The notes beneath the pieces are model-generated. The model was not told the DNA's origin. It did not search any database and worked only from the letters and a program-made list of their open reading frames with translations. Made by a program: the position numbers and the translations under genes. From contig NZ_VTEH01000005.1 in the NCBI RefSeq assembly GCF_008180615.1, positions 138,554 to 202,553 on the forward strand: a DNA stretch of 64,000 nt, read 5' to 3'. The stretch comes from Rossellomorea vietnamensis. GTDB taxonomy: Bacteria > Bacillota > Bacilli > Bacillales > Bacillaceae_B. This document shows positions 48,530 through 58,195 of the stretch, one piece after another (position 1 is the stretch's first letter; the number at the start of each line of letters is the position of its first letter).

Positions 48530-49705
48530 CGCCTGGTTGTGAGCTTCTGGGGTACATGGGTTTCGTGAAAAAAGTGGAGATGTGTACCCAGAGCCGGCAT
48601 GTGGGTACATGGGTGACCGAGAAAGAGGGGAGGCGTGTACCCAGAGCGGGCGTGTGGGTACATGAGTGACCGTGAAAGAGGGGAGATATGTATCCAGAGT
48701 GGGCGTGTGGGTACATGAGTGAGTTGAAAAGAGGGGAGATATGTATCCAGAGCCGGGGAGTGGGTACATGAATGCTCGTAAAAGAAGGGAGATATGTATC
48801 CAGAGTTGGTTTGTGGGTACATAAGTGCTCGTGAAAGAGGGGAGCTATTGTATCCAGAGCGGGTGTGTGGGTACATGAGTGACCGTGAAAGAGGGGAGAT
48901 ATGTATCCAGAGCGGGCGTGTGGGTACATGAGTGAGGTGAAAAAAGGGGAGACGTGTACCCAGAGCGGGCATGTGGGTACATGAGTGAGGTGAAAAAAGG
49001 GGAGACGTGTACCCAGAGCGGGCGTGTGGGTACATGAGTGAGGTGAAAAAAGGGGAGACGTGTACCCAGAGCGGGCGTGTGGGTACATGAGTGAGGTGAA
49101 AAAAGGGGAGACGTGTACCCAGAGCGGGCGTGTGGGTACATGAGTGACCGTGAAAGAGGGGAGATATGTATCCAGAGCCGGCGTGTGGGTACATGAGTGC
49201 TCGTGAAAGAGGGGAGATATGTATCCAGAGCCGGCGTGTGGGTACATGAGTGACCTTGAAAGAGGGGAGATATGTATCCAGAGCCGGCATGTGGGTACAT
49301 GAGTGACCTTGAAAGAGGGGAGATATGTATCCAGAGCCGGCATGTGGGTACATGAGTGACCGTGAAAGAGGGGAGATATGTATCCAGAGCCGGCGTGTGG
49401 ATACATGAGTGCTCGTGAAAGAGGGGAGCTATGTACCCAGAGCGGGCGTGTGGGTACATGAGTGCACGAGAAAGAGGGAAGATATGTATCCAGAGCCGGA
49501 CTGTGGGTACATGAGTGAGTTGAACAGAGGGGAGATATGTATCCAGAGCGGGCATGTGGGTACATGAGTGGCCGTGAAAGAGGGGAGATATGTATCCAGA
49601 GCGGGCGTGTGGGTACATGAGTGAGGTGAAAAAAGGGGAGACGTGTACCCAGAGCGGGCATGTGGGTACATGAGTGCTCAAAAAAGAGGGGAGACATGTA
49701 TCCAA
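48530..49705. repeat. 53-bp tandem array A4 (22 units, GTAYCC/GGGTAC dyad)
   Basis: GGGTAC recurs at 48550, 48603, 48656, 48709, 48762, 48815, 48869, 48922 and then every 53 bp to 49664 (one copy GGATAC at 49399): 22 copies, one 54-bp interval. Each unit has arms ATGTAYCC and GGGTACAT around a 13-bp centre such as AGAGCCGGCGTGT, then a linker GAGTGACCGTGAAAGAGGGG. The centre alternates between few variants. Because 53 is not a multiple of three and the unit lacks stops on the minus strand, three overlapping frames of 297-396 codons stay open there; none has a ribosome site and they are not genes. It sits between sspE and ygaB. Confidence 0.96.
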
Positions 49706-49846
49706 TACAATTACCACATACATAAGTTGATTGGCCAATTAATAAGCGACAAAGAAACTCTTTTAGCGACAGAACTAGTCAAAGGAATTTACATATAAGA
49801 AGGGAATATTAATTAAGAAAGATTACTGTGAGGGCAGGTGCATGAA

Positions 49847-50098
49847 GTGTCACAATTTAACAAACTTATTACCGATCAGCTGAAGACGATGGATAAACTT
49901 CTTTTTCTCCAATCAGAGATAGAACGATGCCAGGAAATCGAAAAGGAACTGGCGGAGCTTCAGCAGCAATCGAAACTAGAATCAATTCATAAGGAAATCA
50001 CGGAAATGAAAGAAGAGCTTAAGGGGATTCAGAAGGAATTTCAGGATCAAACGAATGAAGTGATTCAAATGTATTCTGAAGAAAAGGTCATGGTTTAA
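49847..50098 (+). CDS. ygaB: YgaB family coiled-coil protein
   Basis: An 83-residue protein, almost wholly coiled coil: DQLKTMDKLLFLQSEIERCQ, EKELAELQQQSKLESIHKEI and KEELKGIQKEFQDQTNEVIQ. This matches YgaB of B. subtilis in both sequence style and position (after sspE, before ygaC). GTG 49847 with AGG 8 bp upstream is preferred; GTG 49838 is an alternative. Function is unknown. Terminator 50114-50142. Confidence 0.85.
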   Translation: MSQFNKLITDQLKTMDKLLFLQSEIERCQEIEKELAELQQQSKLESIHKEITEMKEELKGIQKEFQDQTNEVIQMYSEEKVMV

Positions 50099-50113
50099 TA
50101 ACAAGAGTATTTC

Positions 50114-50142
50114 AAAGCCACTGTGATGCAGAGGCTTTTTTC
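50114..50142 (+). terminator. ygaB terminator
   Basis: AAGCC-A-CTG pairs with CAG-A-GGCTT around TGATG, then TTTTTCTTTG. Confidence 0.8.
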
Positions 50143-50426
50143 TTTGCGGAAAATCGAGTAATCGGTGAACAGCATTCTTTCATTACCTCAGCGGCCCGAT
50201 TTTACTTTTGCGCAAACATCATGGAATCATGAAACCGGAGAACCGATGTGTGAGAAAAAGCCCCGCATACAACGTAACAATCATGCGGAAAAATCAAAAA
50301 GCCTGCCTCCTCCGCCTGTCTTTTTCTCCACCAAGCCCAGTTAAAATAGCTCGTAAATCAATCTGTTAATAGGTGTTTTTAATCTCCATAACAAAACACT
50401 CTTCGCAAAAACATGGCTCTTTTGTT

Positions 50427-50453
50427 TTAAAATTATTCTCAAAACGTTATAAT
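50427..50453 (+). promoter_or_regulatory. Candidate ygaC promoter region with PerR/Fur-type box
   Basis: TTAAAATTATTCTCA (50427-50441) matches the PerR box TTAnAATnATTnTAA at 11 of 12 fixed positions. TATAAT at 50448-50453 is a -10 element 57 bp before ygaC; the box covers where the -35 would lie. The match could equally be chance in AT-rich DNA. The rest of 50143-50426 shows nothing else. Confidence 0.35.
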
Positions 50454-50509
50454 AATAAAATAGACCTAACAGATTAGCGGAATATTCTGCAGGAAGGCAG
50501 GGGAGACTG

Positions 50510-51040
50510 ATGGCGGTTCCCAGTGAAGGGCAACCAATACAAATACATAGTTACAAGCATGATGGCAAGATTCATCGTGTATGGAATGAACTGACAGTAC
50601 TTAAAGGGACGAGAAATCTTGTGATCGGGGGAAACGACCGGACGATGGTGACCGAATCGGACGGAAGGACATGGATTACTCGTGAACCGGCCATCTGTTA
50701 TTTTCATGCAGAGCTTTGGTTCAACATTATTTGCATGATTCGTGAAGATGGAATTTATTATTACTGCAATCTGAGTTCACCTTTTGTTTATGACCATGAA
50801 GCGTTGAAATATATAGACTATGATCTGGATATAAAGGTTTTCCCGGATATGACTTATACTCTGCTTGATGAGGATGAGTATGAACAGCACAGGAAACAGA
50901 TGGGATATCCAGATGTCATTGATCACATTTTAAAAAGAAATGTGGACAAGCTTGTCCGCTGGATCAGGCAGCGGAAAGGACCCTTTGCTCCCGATTTCAT
51001 TGATGTCTGGTATGAAAGATTTCTTTATCACAGGAAATAA
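50510..51040 (+). CDS. ygaC: DUF402 nucleoside di/triphosphatase-like protein YgaC
   Basis: A 176-residue cytoplasmic protein with the DUF402 core: [39 protein letters not shown] and the acidic cluster [20 protein letters not shown]. Family members related to SC4828/Ntdp hydrolyse nucleoside di- and triphosphates using a divalent metal bound by these acids. ATG 50510 follows AGGGGAG. It occupies the ygaC position before the ygaD exporter gene. Terminator 51081-51115. Confidence 0.88.
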   Translation: MAVPSEGQPIQIHSYKHDGKIHRVWNELTVLKGTRNLVIGGNDRTMVTESDGRTWITREPAICYFHAELWFNIICMIREDGIYYYCNLSSPFVYDHEALKYIDYDLDIKVFPDMTYTLLDEDEYEQHRKQMGYPDVIDHILKRNVDKLVRWIRQRKGPFAPDFIDVWYERFLYHRK

Positions 51041-51080
51041 GAAAAAGTATATGGCCGGTTATATGACTGCATAATGCAGT

Positions 51081-51115
51081 AAACCTGTTGGGCTTGATTC
51101 AACAGGTTTTTTTTA
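51081..51115 (+). terminator. ygaC terminator
   Basis: AAACCTGTTG (51081-51090) and CAACAGGTTT (51100-51109) form a perfect 10-bp stem, then TTTTTT. Confidence 0.95.
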
Positions 51116-51154
51116 TTGTGTACAAGGGAAAAATACGGAAAGGAGGATGAATAA

Positions 51155-52903
51155 ATGGATAGCATCAAACGTTTTATGCAATTTGTTAAACCTTATAAAT
51201 TTCAAATTATCGGTACACTTCTAATAGGAATCATAAAATTTGCGATACCTTTACTCATACCGATATTAATACAGTATGTTATAGATGATATCGTCGGAAG
51301 CGATTCTATGTCTGCTGGAGAAAAAACGGATCAGCTGTTGATGATTATGGGGGTCATGGTTGTCATCTTTATCATTGTTCGTCCGCCTGTTGAATATTAC
51401 AGACAATATTTTGCCCAGTGGACGGGAAGCAAGATCCTCTACGATCTGCGGGACAAGCTGTTCAGCCACACACAAAAGCTGAGTTTTAAATACTACTCTA
51501 ACACAAGAGCGGGAGAGATTATTTCCAGAGTCATCAATGATGTGGAGCAGACGAAGAATTTTGTCATCACTGGTTTGATGAACTTATGGCTTGATGTAGC
51601 GACCATCATCATTGCTCTTGCGATTATGTTTACATATGATGTAGGACTGACATTGGTGTCACTGATCGCTTTTCCATTTTACGCCGTTTCAGTGAAGTAT
51701 TTTTTCGGCAATCTGCGAAAGCTTACCAGAGACCGTTCCCAGGCACTTGCAGAAGTGCAAAGCTATCTCCATGAGAGGGTGCAGGGAATGTCGGTAATCA
51801 AAAGTTTTGCTCTCGAAGACCATGAACAGAACCATTTCAGGGGCCACAACAGCCACTTCCTGGATAAAGCATTGAAACAGACGAGCTGGAATGCCAAGGC
51901 ATTTGCGGTCGTTAATACGATTACGGACATCGCTCCGTTAATTGTTATCGGTTATGCAGGGCTGCAAGTAATCAACGAAAACCTGACTATAGGTGTCATG
52001 GCAGCGTTTATTGCTTATGTCGACAGACTCTATAATCCGCTCAGAAGGCTTGTGAACTCTTCCACTACACTTACTCAATCTATCGCCTCAATGGACAGGG
52101 TCTTCGAGTTCATGGACGAAAAGTACGATATTCAGGATGAACCGGGTGCGGTGGAATGTAAAAATGTCAAAGGGGAAATTATCTTTGATAAAGTCCACTT
52201 TCAGTACAACGAAAAGGATGAAGAGGTCCTCCGGGACATTGATTTAACTATACCTGCTGGAGAAACGGTGGCGCTCGTTGGAATGAGCGGCGGAGGGAAA
52301 TCTTCCCTTGTCAGCCTGATCCCGCGTTTCTATGATGTGACCCGCGGCCGAATCAAGCTGGATGGAAAAAATATAAAGGACTATCATGTGCAAAGCCTGC
52401 GTGAAAACATCGGAATGGTTCTTCAAGATAATATTCTATTCAGTGAGTCTGTTAAAGAAAACATCCTGTTTGGAAATCCTGACGCATCAGATGAAGAAGT
52501 TATCGCAGCTGCTAAAGCGGCGAATGCACATGACTTTATTATCAGCCTTCCAGAAGGCTATGACACCAAGGTTGGTGAACGGGGAGTAAAGCTTTCAGGA
52601 GGGCAGAAGCAGAGGGTGGCTATAGCGCGTGTATTCTTAAAAAATCCGCCAATCCTTATTTTGGATGAAGCGACTTCTGCTCTTGACTTGGAGAGTGAAC
52701 ATCTCATTCAGGAGGCAATGGAGAAGCTTGCGAAAGACAGGACGACCTTCATTGTCGCCCATAGGCTCTCAACTATCACTCATGCCGACAGAATCATTCA
52801 CCTTGAGTATGGTGAGATAGCTGAGATGGGTACTCATTCAGAACTCATGAAGCGGAAAGGGCACTACTATAAGCTGTTTCAGGTGCAGCAGCTCGATCAA
52901 TAA
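51155..52903 (+). CDS. ygaD: ABC exporter, fused membrane and ATPase domains (YgaD)
   Basis: A 582-residue half-transporter of the MsbA/LmrA type. Six membrane helices (residues 1-315) are followed by an ATPase domain: Walker [17 protein letters not shown]-loop [10 protein letters not shown], signature [17 protein letters not shown], Walker [13 protein letters not shown] and H-loop [10 protein letters not shown]. Expected to act as a dimer exporting lipids, peptides or drugs. ATG 51155 follows AAAGGAGGATG. It is orthologous by position to B. subtilis YgaD. The substrate is unknown. Confidence 0.92.
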   Translation: MDSIKRFMQFVKPYKFQIIGTLLIGIIKFAIPLLIPILIQYVIDDIVGSDSMSAGEKTDQLLMIMGVMVVIFIIVRPPVEYYRQYFAQWTGSKILYDLRDKLFSHTQKLSFKYYSNTRAGEIISRVINDVEQTKNFVITGLMNLWLDVATIIIALAIMFTYDVGLTLVSLIAFPFYAVSVKYFFGNLRKLTRDRSQALAEVQSYLHERVQGMSVIKSFALEDHEQNHFRGHNSHFLDKALKQTSWNAKAFAVVNTITDIAPLIVIGYAGLQVINENLTIGVMAAFIAYVDRLYNPLRRLVNSSTTLTQSIASMDRVFEFMDEKYDIQDEPGAVECKNVKGEIIFDKVHFQYNEKDEEVLRDIDLTIPAGETVALVGMSGGGKSSLVSLIPRFYDVTRGRIKLDGKNIKDYHVQSLRENIGMVLQDNILFSESVKENILFGNPDASDEEVIAAAKAANAHDFIISLPEGYDTKVGERGVKLSGGQKQRVAIARVFLKNPPILILDEATSALDLESEHLIQEAMEKLAKDRTTFIVAHRLSTITHADRIIHLEYGEIAEMGTHSELMKRKGHYYKLFQVQQLDQ

Positions 52904-53381
52904 CACTCCATTTCGGCAGTGTGGAATCTCTCAAGTACTATTTCGGTTGGCTTTGTATGCCGGCTGTCAGGTGAACTTTTCTGGATTTAAGACAAATTCA
53001 ACAATTAATTCGAATGAACTAAATTTATACTTCCAAATTAAACTGCAAAATTGTAAAGAGATTCTAAAATTATAGATGATGTGAAAGCTGGATCCATAGA
53101 GATCCAGCTTTTTTGTCGTCTAAACATACAGCACTTGGCGAATTTTGTCTATTCATGTTTTATAAGCGGGAATGATGTCGAAAAAGAAGTTCATTTTGAA
53201 GAAGTCCATTCAAACAGGAGGTAATAGGTTTTAGGGAAATATACCCACTTATATTATATTAATATATATGAATAAATATTTACTATTGATTCTTTTTTTG
53301 GGCTATGTATAATAAGTTACAAGTATATGTCAGAAATATTATAAAATTCTAAATTGTTTTATTGGACAGGGGGTTATAGAG
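52904..53381. other. Intergenic region with orphan terminator and the peptide-importer promoter
   Basis: No gene is supported. A strong terminator at 53084-53115 (AAAGCTGGATC paired with GATCCAGCTTT, then TTTTG) lies about 180 bp after ygaD, leaving a long 3' region that could hold a processed RNA. Downstream, TTGATT (53286-53291), 16 bp, TATAAT (53308-53313) is a good sigma-A promoter for the ABC operon starting at 53382. The stretch before it is very AT-rich. Confidence 0.6.
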
Positions 53382-54398
53382 ATGAGATCCGATACTCCTA
53401 TTTTGAAAGTGGAAGAGCTTCAGACGACTTTTTTTACAGATGATGGAGAAATTCCAGCAGTGGATAATGTCGATTTTCACGTGAATGAAGGAGAAATCTT
53501 AGGGATAGTCGGAGAATCCGGCTGCGGAAAAAGTGTTACTTCTCTATCGGTAATGGGATTGGTGCCCAGCCCGCCGGGAAAAGTCACTGGCGGAAAGATC
53601 CTATTTAAAGGGGAGGATTTGGTTAAAGCATCGGAAAAAAGAATGAGAGAAATCCGCGGCAATGATATTGCGATGATCTTTCAGGAACCGATGACTTCTC
53701 TCAATCCGGTTTTTACAATTGGCAATCAGCTTACCGAAGCGATCCGGATACATAAGAAGAACAGCAAGGCTGAGGCCAGGAAGGATGCAGCCCGGATCAT
53801 GACGCTGGTCGGCCTGCCGCGTGCGGAAGAGTTATTGAATGAGTATCCTCACCAACTGTCCGGGGGAATGAGGCAGAGGGTTATGATTGCCATGGCAATG
53901 GCCTGTGATCCGCAAGTTTTGATAGCCGATGAACCGACGACAGCACTTGATGTAACGATTCAGGCTCAAATACTGAAACTGATGAAACAGCTTAATAAAG
54001 AAATGAATACAGCGGTCATCCTGATCACCCATGATCTTGGAGTCGTGGCTGAGACTTGTGAACGTCTGATCGTCATGTACTCAGGGAAAGTGGTCGAAGA
54101 AGGCACTGTAGAAGAAATTTTCAAGGACCCCAAACACCCTTATACGAAGGGCTTGATCCAGTCGGTACCGGACATGCGGTATAAGAAGCAGAAGCTTTAC
54201 TCTATACCGGGAAGTGTCCCTAAACCAGGATCCATTAAACATGGTTGCAGGTTCGCCGCACGCTGTGAGTATGCATTCGACCGCTGCTTGAGTGAAACGC
54301 CGGCTTTATATGAGACGGCACCCGGCCATACGAGCCGCTGCTTTTTATATGACAGCAAGGAGGAGATGGCTCATGACAGAACCGCTGTTAAAGGTTGA
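53382..54398 (+). CDS. Peptide/nickel ABC importer ATP-binding protein (OppD/DppD type)
   Basis: A 338-residue ATPase subunit. Walker [13 protein letters not shown], signature [16 protein letters not shown], Walker [13 protein letters not shown] and H-loop [11 protein letters not shown] are complete. The C-terminal oligopeptide extension contains the cysteine cluster region [16 protein letters not shown], typical of OppD/DppD and in some members an iron-sulfur site. ATG 53382 follows GGGGG. It is first of five genes in the order ATPase-ATPase-binding protein-permease-permease, like the B. subtilis app operon; it overlaps the next gene by 26 bp. Confidence 0.92.
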   Translation: MRSDTPILKVEELQTTFFTDDGEIPAVDNVDFHVNEGEILGIVGESGCGKSVTSLSVMGLVPSPPGKVTGGKILFKGEDLVKASEKRMREIRGNDIAMIFQEPMTSLNPVFTIGNQLTEAIRIHKKNSKAEARKDAARIMTLVGLPRAEELLNEYPHQLSGGMRQRVMIAMAMACDPQVLIADEPTTALDVTIQAQILKLMKQLNKEMNTAVILITHDLGVVAETCERLIVMYSGKVVEEGTVEEIFKDPKHPYTKGLIQSVPDMRYKKQKLYSIPGSVPKPGSIKHGCRFAARCEYAFDRCLSETPALYETAPGHTSRCFLYDSKEEMAHDRTAVKG

Positions 54399-55350
54399 GG
54401 GGCTCAAGAAGCACTTTCCCATCACGGGCGGCATCCTTGGAAGACCTGTCAATCATGTAAAAGCAGTTGACGGCGTCTCGTTTCATGTTAAAAAAGGAGA
54501 AACGCTTGGAATCGTAGGGGAAAGCGGCTGTGGAAAATCGACTACTGGAAGAATGCTGATGAGGCTGATTGATCCTTCAGAAGGAACAGTGACGTTTGAA
54601 GATAAGGAGCTTACGAGTCTATCAAAAGCGGAAATGAGAAAAATCCGCAGGGATATCCAGATGGTCTTCCAGGACCCTTACGCATCATTGAACCCAAGGC
54701 ATACAGTTGAAAAGATTCTCGAGGAACCTCTAATTGTCCACGGAATTGGTTCGGCTAAAGAGAGGAAGAAGAAGGTCCATGAATTACTGGAGATTGTGGG
54801 ATTAAGCAGTTATCACGCCAAAAGGTACCCTCATCAGTTCAGCGGGGGACAGCGGCAGAGGATCGGCATTGCAAGGGCGCTGATGACCCAGCCTAAGCTG
54901 ATCATAGCGGATGAACCGGTATCGGCCCTGGATGTTTCGATTCAGGCTCAAGTCCTTAACCTGATGAAGGAGCTTCAAGCGGAATTTGATCTGACCTATA
55001 TATTTATCGCACATGATTTAGGGGTTGTCAGGCATATAAGTGATAGAGTCGGAGTTATGTATTTAGGCAGGATGGCAGAACTGAGTGAAAGCGAGGTTCT
55101 CTATGAGAAGCCGCTTCATCCTTACACCCAGGCGCTGCTGTCAGCTGTGCCGATTCCTGATCCGGGATTTGAAAGGGATACGATTCTGCTGCAAGGCGAT
55201 ATACCGAGTCCTTCCAACCCGCCGGCAGGATGTGCTTTTCATACAAGATGTCCACATGCAATGGATGTTTGTAAAAGAGAGATACCAGAATTTAAAGAAC
55301 ATTTACCGGGGCATTATGTTGCCTGCCATCTCTATGAAGATAGCAAGTGA
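54373..55350 (+). CDS. Peptide ABC importer ATP-binding protein (OppF type)
   Basis: A 325-residue second ATPase of the importer. Walker [15 protein letters not shown], signature QFSGGQRQRIGIARAL, Walker B LIIADEPVSALDVS, H-loop FIAHDLGVVRH and the C-terminal CAFHTRCPHAMDVC motif. ATG 54373 lies inside the end of the previous gene with AAGGAGGAG upstream, indicating coupled translation and a heterodimeric ATPase. Confidence 0.93.
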   Translation: MTEPLLKVEGLKKHFPITGGILGRPVNHVKAVDGVSFHVKKGETLGIVGESGCGKSTTGRMLMRLIDPSEGTVTFEDKELTSLSKAEMRKIRRDIQMVFQDPYASLNPRHTVEKILEEPLIVHGIGSAKERKKKVHELLEIVGLSSYHAKRYPHQFSGGQRQRIGIARALMTQPKLIIADEPVSALDVSIQAQVLNLMKELQAEFDLTYIFIAHDLGVVRHISDRVGVMYLGRMAELSESEVLYEKPLHPYTQALLSAVPIPDPGFERDTILLQGDIPSPSNPPAGCAFHTRCPHAMDVCKREIPEFKEHLPGHYVACHLYEDSK

Positions 55351-55386
55351 CGTAAGCATATATAAAAAATAATGGAGGGGATTTAT

Positions 55387-56985
55387 TTGAAGAGAAAGAG
55401 CTGGGCAGTACTATTAGTGCTACTTATGGCAGTTTCCACTGCGCTTTATGGCTGCGGGGGTGACGAGGGGTCAGAAGGTGGCGACTCTGCTTCAAACACA
55501 TTGATTTTTGGACGCGGCGGTGACTCAGTTGGATTGGATCCAATCACTGTTACTGACGGGGAATCTTTTAAAGTTACTAAGAACATTTTTGAAACTCTTG
55601 TTGAATTCGGAGAACAGGATACAGAGATCCAAGCCGGTCTTGCGAAAGAATGGGACGTGGCTGAAGATGGCCTGACTTACACATTCACGCTTCAGGAAGG
55701 AGTCAAATTCCAGGATGGAACAGACTTCAATGCCGATGCGGTGGTGTTCAACTTCGAACGCTGGATGAATGGAACAGCTGATGAATTTCCATATTACGGC
55801 TCTATGTTTGGAGGATTTAAAGGGGATGAAGGTCATGTAATCCAGGAAGTTAACGCTGTCGATGAGAGTACAGTTGAATTCAAACTGAAACGTCCTCAAG
55901 CACCTTTCCTGAAAAACCTTGCGATGAGCATGTTCTCAATCGCGAGCCCGACAGCTGTGGAAGAACTTGGTGACAAATTTGCCAAGCAGCCTACAGATGC
56001 TGGTACCGGTCCATTTAAATTTGTTGAGTGGAAAGAAAATGACAGAATCGTTCTTGAGAAAAATGAAGATTACTGGCAGGAAGATCTGCCTAAGCTTGAT
56101 CAAATCATCTTCAAGTCCATTCCTGAAAACTCTGCCCGCTTGAATGCATTGATGTCTGGAGAAATTGACTTGGCAGACGGCATCAACCCAAGTGATGCTG
56201 AAAAAATCACATCAGATGAAAACCTGCAATTGTATGAGCGTCCTTCCTTGAATGTTGGATACCTGGGATTGACAAACACAAGAGAACCATTCAACAATCC
56301 TAAAGTGCGCCAAGCATTGAATCACGCAGTGAACAAGCAAGCTATCATCGACGCATTCTTCGAAGGTAAAGCTGATCCGGCTAAAAATCCGATGCCGCCG
56401 GTTATCAATGGTTACAACGAAGATATTGAAGGGTATGAATTCGACCTTGATAAAGCGAAGGAGTTACTTGCAGAAGCAGGATATCCTGATGGTTTCGAAA
56501 TGGAGCTTTGGGCTATGCCTGTTCCTCGTCCATACATGCCGGACGGCCAAAAAGTTGCAGAAGCAATTCAGGCAGACTTTGCCAAGATTGGTGTAGAAGC
56601 AGAAATCGTATCTTTTGAGTGGGCGACATACCTTGATAAAGCAAGTAAAGGTGAAGCAGATGCCTTCCTTCTTGGCTGGACAGGGGATAACGGAGATGCT
56701 GATAACTTCCTTTATACTCTTCTTGATAAAGACAATATCGGAAGCAATAACTACGCTTACTACAGCAATGATGAGCTTCATGATTTATTGATTGAAGCAC
56801 AGACAGAAGTGGATGAAGATAAACGTGCTGAGCTGTATAAGCAGGCACAGGAAATTATCCATGAAGATGCTCCATGGATTCCGCTTGCACACTCTACACC
56901 ACTTCTTGCAGGTAGTGCGAAAGTAAAGAACTTCCTTCCGCATCCAACTGGATCTGACTTATTGTCTGGTGTAAGTATCGAATAG
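55387..56985 (+). CDS. Peptide-binding lipoprotein (SBP family 5)
   Basis: A 532-residue extracellular substrate-binding protein. The signal peptide ends in lipobox LYGC with lipidated C23, followed by an acidic Gly/Ser linker. The SBP5 fold is evident from EGLTYTFTLQEGVKFQDGT-like sequence (DGLTYTFTLQEGVKFQDGT) and the conserved GTGPFKFVEW and NVGYLGLTNTREPFNNPKVR blocks. TTG 55387 with GGAGGGG 6 bp upstream is the start; the ATG at 55372 overlaps that site. It is the largest product of the operon. A hairpin follows it (56992-57028), which often raises its level above the permeases. Di- or oligopeptide is the likely ligand. Confidence 0.92.
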   Translation: MKRKSWAVLLVLLMAVSTALYGCGGDEGSEGGDSASNTLIFGRGGDSVGLDPITVTDGESFKVTKNIFETLVEFGEQDTEIQAGLAKEWDVAEDGLTYTFTLQEGVKFQDGTDFNADAVVFNFERWMNGTADEFPYYGSMFGGFKGDEGHVIQEVNAVDESTVEFKLKRPQAPFLKNLAMSMFSIASPTAVEELGDKFAKQPTDAGTGPFKFVEWKENDRIVLEKNEDYWQEDLPKLDQIIFKSIPENSARLNALMSGEIDLADGINPSDAEKITSDENLQLYERPSLNVGYLGLTNTREPFNNPKVRQALNHAVNKQAIIDAFFEGKADPAKNPMPPVINGYNEDIEGYEFDLDKAKELLAEAGYPDGFEMELWAMPVPRPYMPDGQKVAEAIQADFAKIGVEAEIVSFEWATYLDKASKGEADAFLLGWTGDNGDADNFLYTLLDKDNIGSNNYAYYSNDELHDLLIEAQTEVDEDKRAELYKQAQEIIHEDAPWIPLAHSTPLLAGSAKVKNFLPHPTGSDLLSGVSIE

Positions 56986-56991
56986 AACAAA

Positions 56992-57028
56992 ACAAAAGGG
57001 GGGATTTCTTTAGATTTCTCCCTTTTGT
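56992..57028 (+). terminator. Intercistronic hairpin after the binding-protein gene
   Basis: ACAAAAGGG (56992-57000) and CCCTTTTGT (57020-57028) pair; no T-run follows. It is a likely mRNA-stability or partial-termination element inside the operon. The gap to the next gene is 190 bp, the only large one in the operon. Confidence 0.55.
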
Positions 57029-57175
57029 ACATAATGAATAGCTTTGCTGAATAAAAGGCTGCCTTCCACGTATAAGAATCCATCCAGAGGCGTGGCATGG
57101 CATGGCAGTGGGTTTGATGCCAGGCATTACACAATAAGAGTTTACGAAAAGTGCCTAATTAAAAGAGGTGACATG

Positions 57176-58180
57176 ATGTTTCAATATACAATCAGGAGAC
57201 TGCTTCAGCTCATTCCTGTACTGCTCGGAATGACATTTATCGTATTTATGATCATTAGGGCCATCCCGGGTGATCCGGCACAAACAATTTTGGGGCAGCA
57301 GGCAACCAAGGAGGCCGTTGCGGCGTTAAGAGGCCAGCTTGGATTGGACAACCCTTGGTACATTCAATACTTTCAATATTTAGCCGGCCTTTTCCAAGGA
57401 GACCTTGGAGAATCGATCAGAACCAAATCAGCCGTTTCCAGTGAAATTTGGCCATACCTTGCCGCAACCTTTGAATTGGCTGTCGTAGCAATATTTATTG
57501 CTGTGGTTATAGGTGTGAATGCAGGAATCATCAGTGCCTGGTTCCAGAACTCCTGGTTTGATTATACGGCTATGATCCTTGCTTTAGTCGGAGTTTCTAT
57601 ACCGATTTTCTGGCTGGGGCTGATGGGCCAATGGATATTCGGCCTTCAGCTTGACATGCTGCCGACAACCGGACGGGAGAATATCCGAAACCCGGTCAAT
57701 GCTATTACCAATTTGTATCTCCTTGATACTCTAATACAAGGCGACTTTCAAAAATTCGGAGAGGTTATCCGGCATTTGATTCTGCCAGGCTTGGCGCTTG
57801 CCACTATTCCAATGGCAATCATCGCAAGGATGACACGTTCCAGTATGCTTGAAGTCATGAAATCCGATTACATCAGAACAGCAAGAGCCAAAGGATTAAA
57901 GATGTTCCTGGTGGTATATAAGCATTCTCTGAAAAATGCAGTCATTCCTGTACTGACTGTTATCGGATTACAGATGGGCCTTCTCTTAGGCGGTGCCATC
58001 CTGACAGAAACGATCTTCGGCTGGCCGGGAATCGGGAGATATATTTATGACGCCATCGGCTATCGTGATTACCCGGTTATCCAATCAGGAATCCTGGTTG
58101 TGGCCGCTATATTCGTAACAATCAATCTCATTGTCGATCTTCTGTACGCAGCAGTCGATCCACGAATCAAATACAATTAA
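57176..58180 (+). CDS. Peptide ABC importer permease (DppB/OppB type)
   Basis: A 334-residue membrane protein with six helices. The N-terminal MFQYTIRRLLQLIPVLLGM is the standard DppB start, FLMIIRAIPGDPAQ-like text (FMIIRAIPGDPAQTILG) follows, and the EAA loop interacting with the ATPase is in DYIRTARAKGLKMFLVVYKH. ATG 57176 is preferred over the adjacent ATG 57173, given AGAGGTG spacing. A frame extending upstream to 57044 has no site. It is coupled to the second permease 15 bp later. Confidence 0.92.
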   Translation: MFQYTIRRLLQLIPVLLGMTFIVFMIIRAIPGDPAQTILGQQATKEAVAALRGQLGLDNPWYIQYFQYLAGLFQGDLGESIRTKSAVSSEIWPYLAATFELAVVAIFIAVVIGVNAGIISAWFQNSWFDYTAMILALVGVSIPIFWLGLMGQWIFGLQLDMLPTTGRENIRNPVNAITNLYLLDTLIQGDFQKFGEVIRHLILPGLALATIPMAIIARMTRSSMLEVMKSDYIRTARAKGLKMFLVVYKHSLKNAVIPVLTVIGLQMGLLLGGAILTETIFGWPGIGRYIYDAIGYRDYPVIQSGILVVAAIFVTINLIVDLLYAAVDPRIKYN

Positions 58181-58195
58181 AGAGAGGTGTCCGAT

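Noticed and set aside
48460..49738. Three long overlapping minus-strand frames (297, 396 and 297 codons) with repeated peptide motifs
   Set aside because: They are the three frames of one 53-bp repeat that lacks stop codons on that strand; no ribosome site, and the same peptide recurs in all frames. Treated as array A4.
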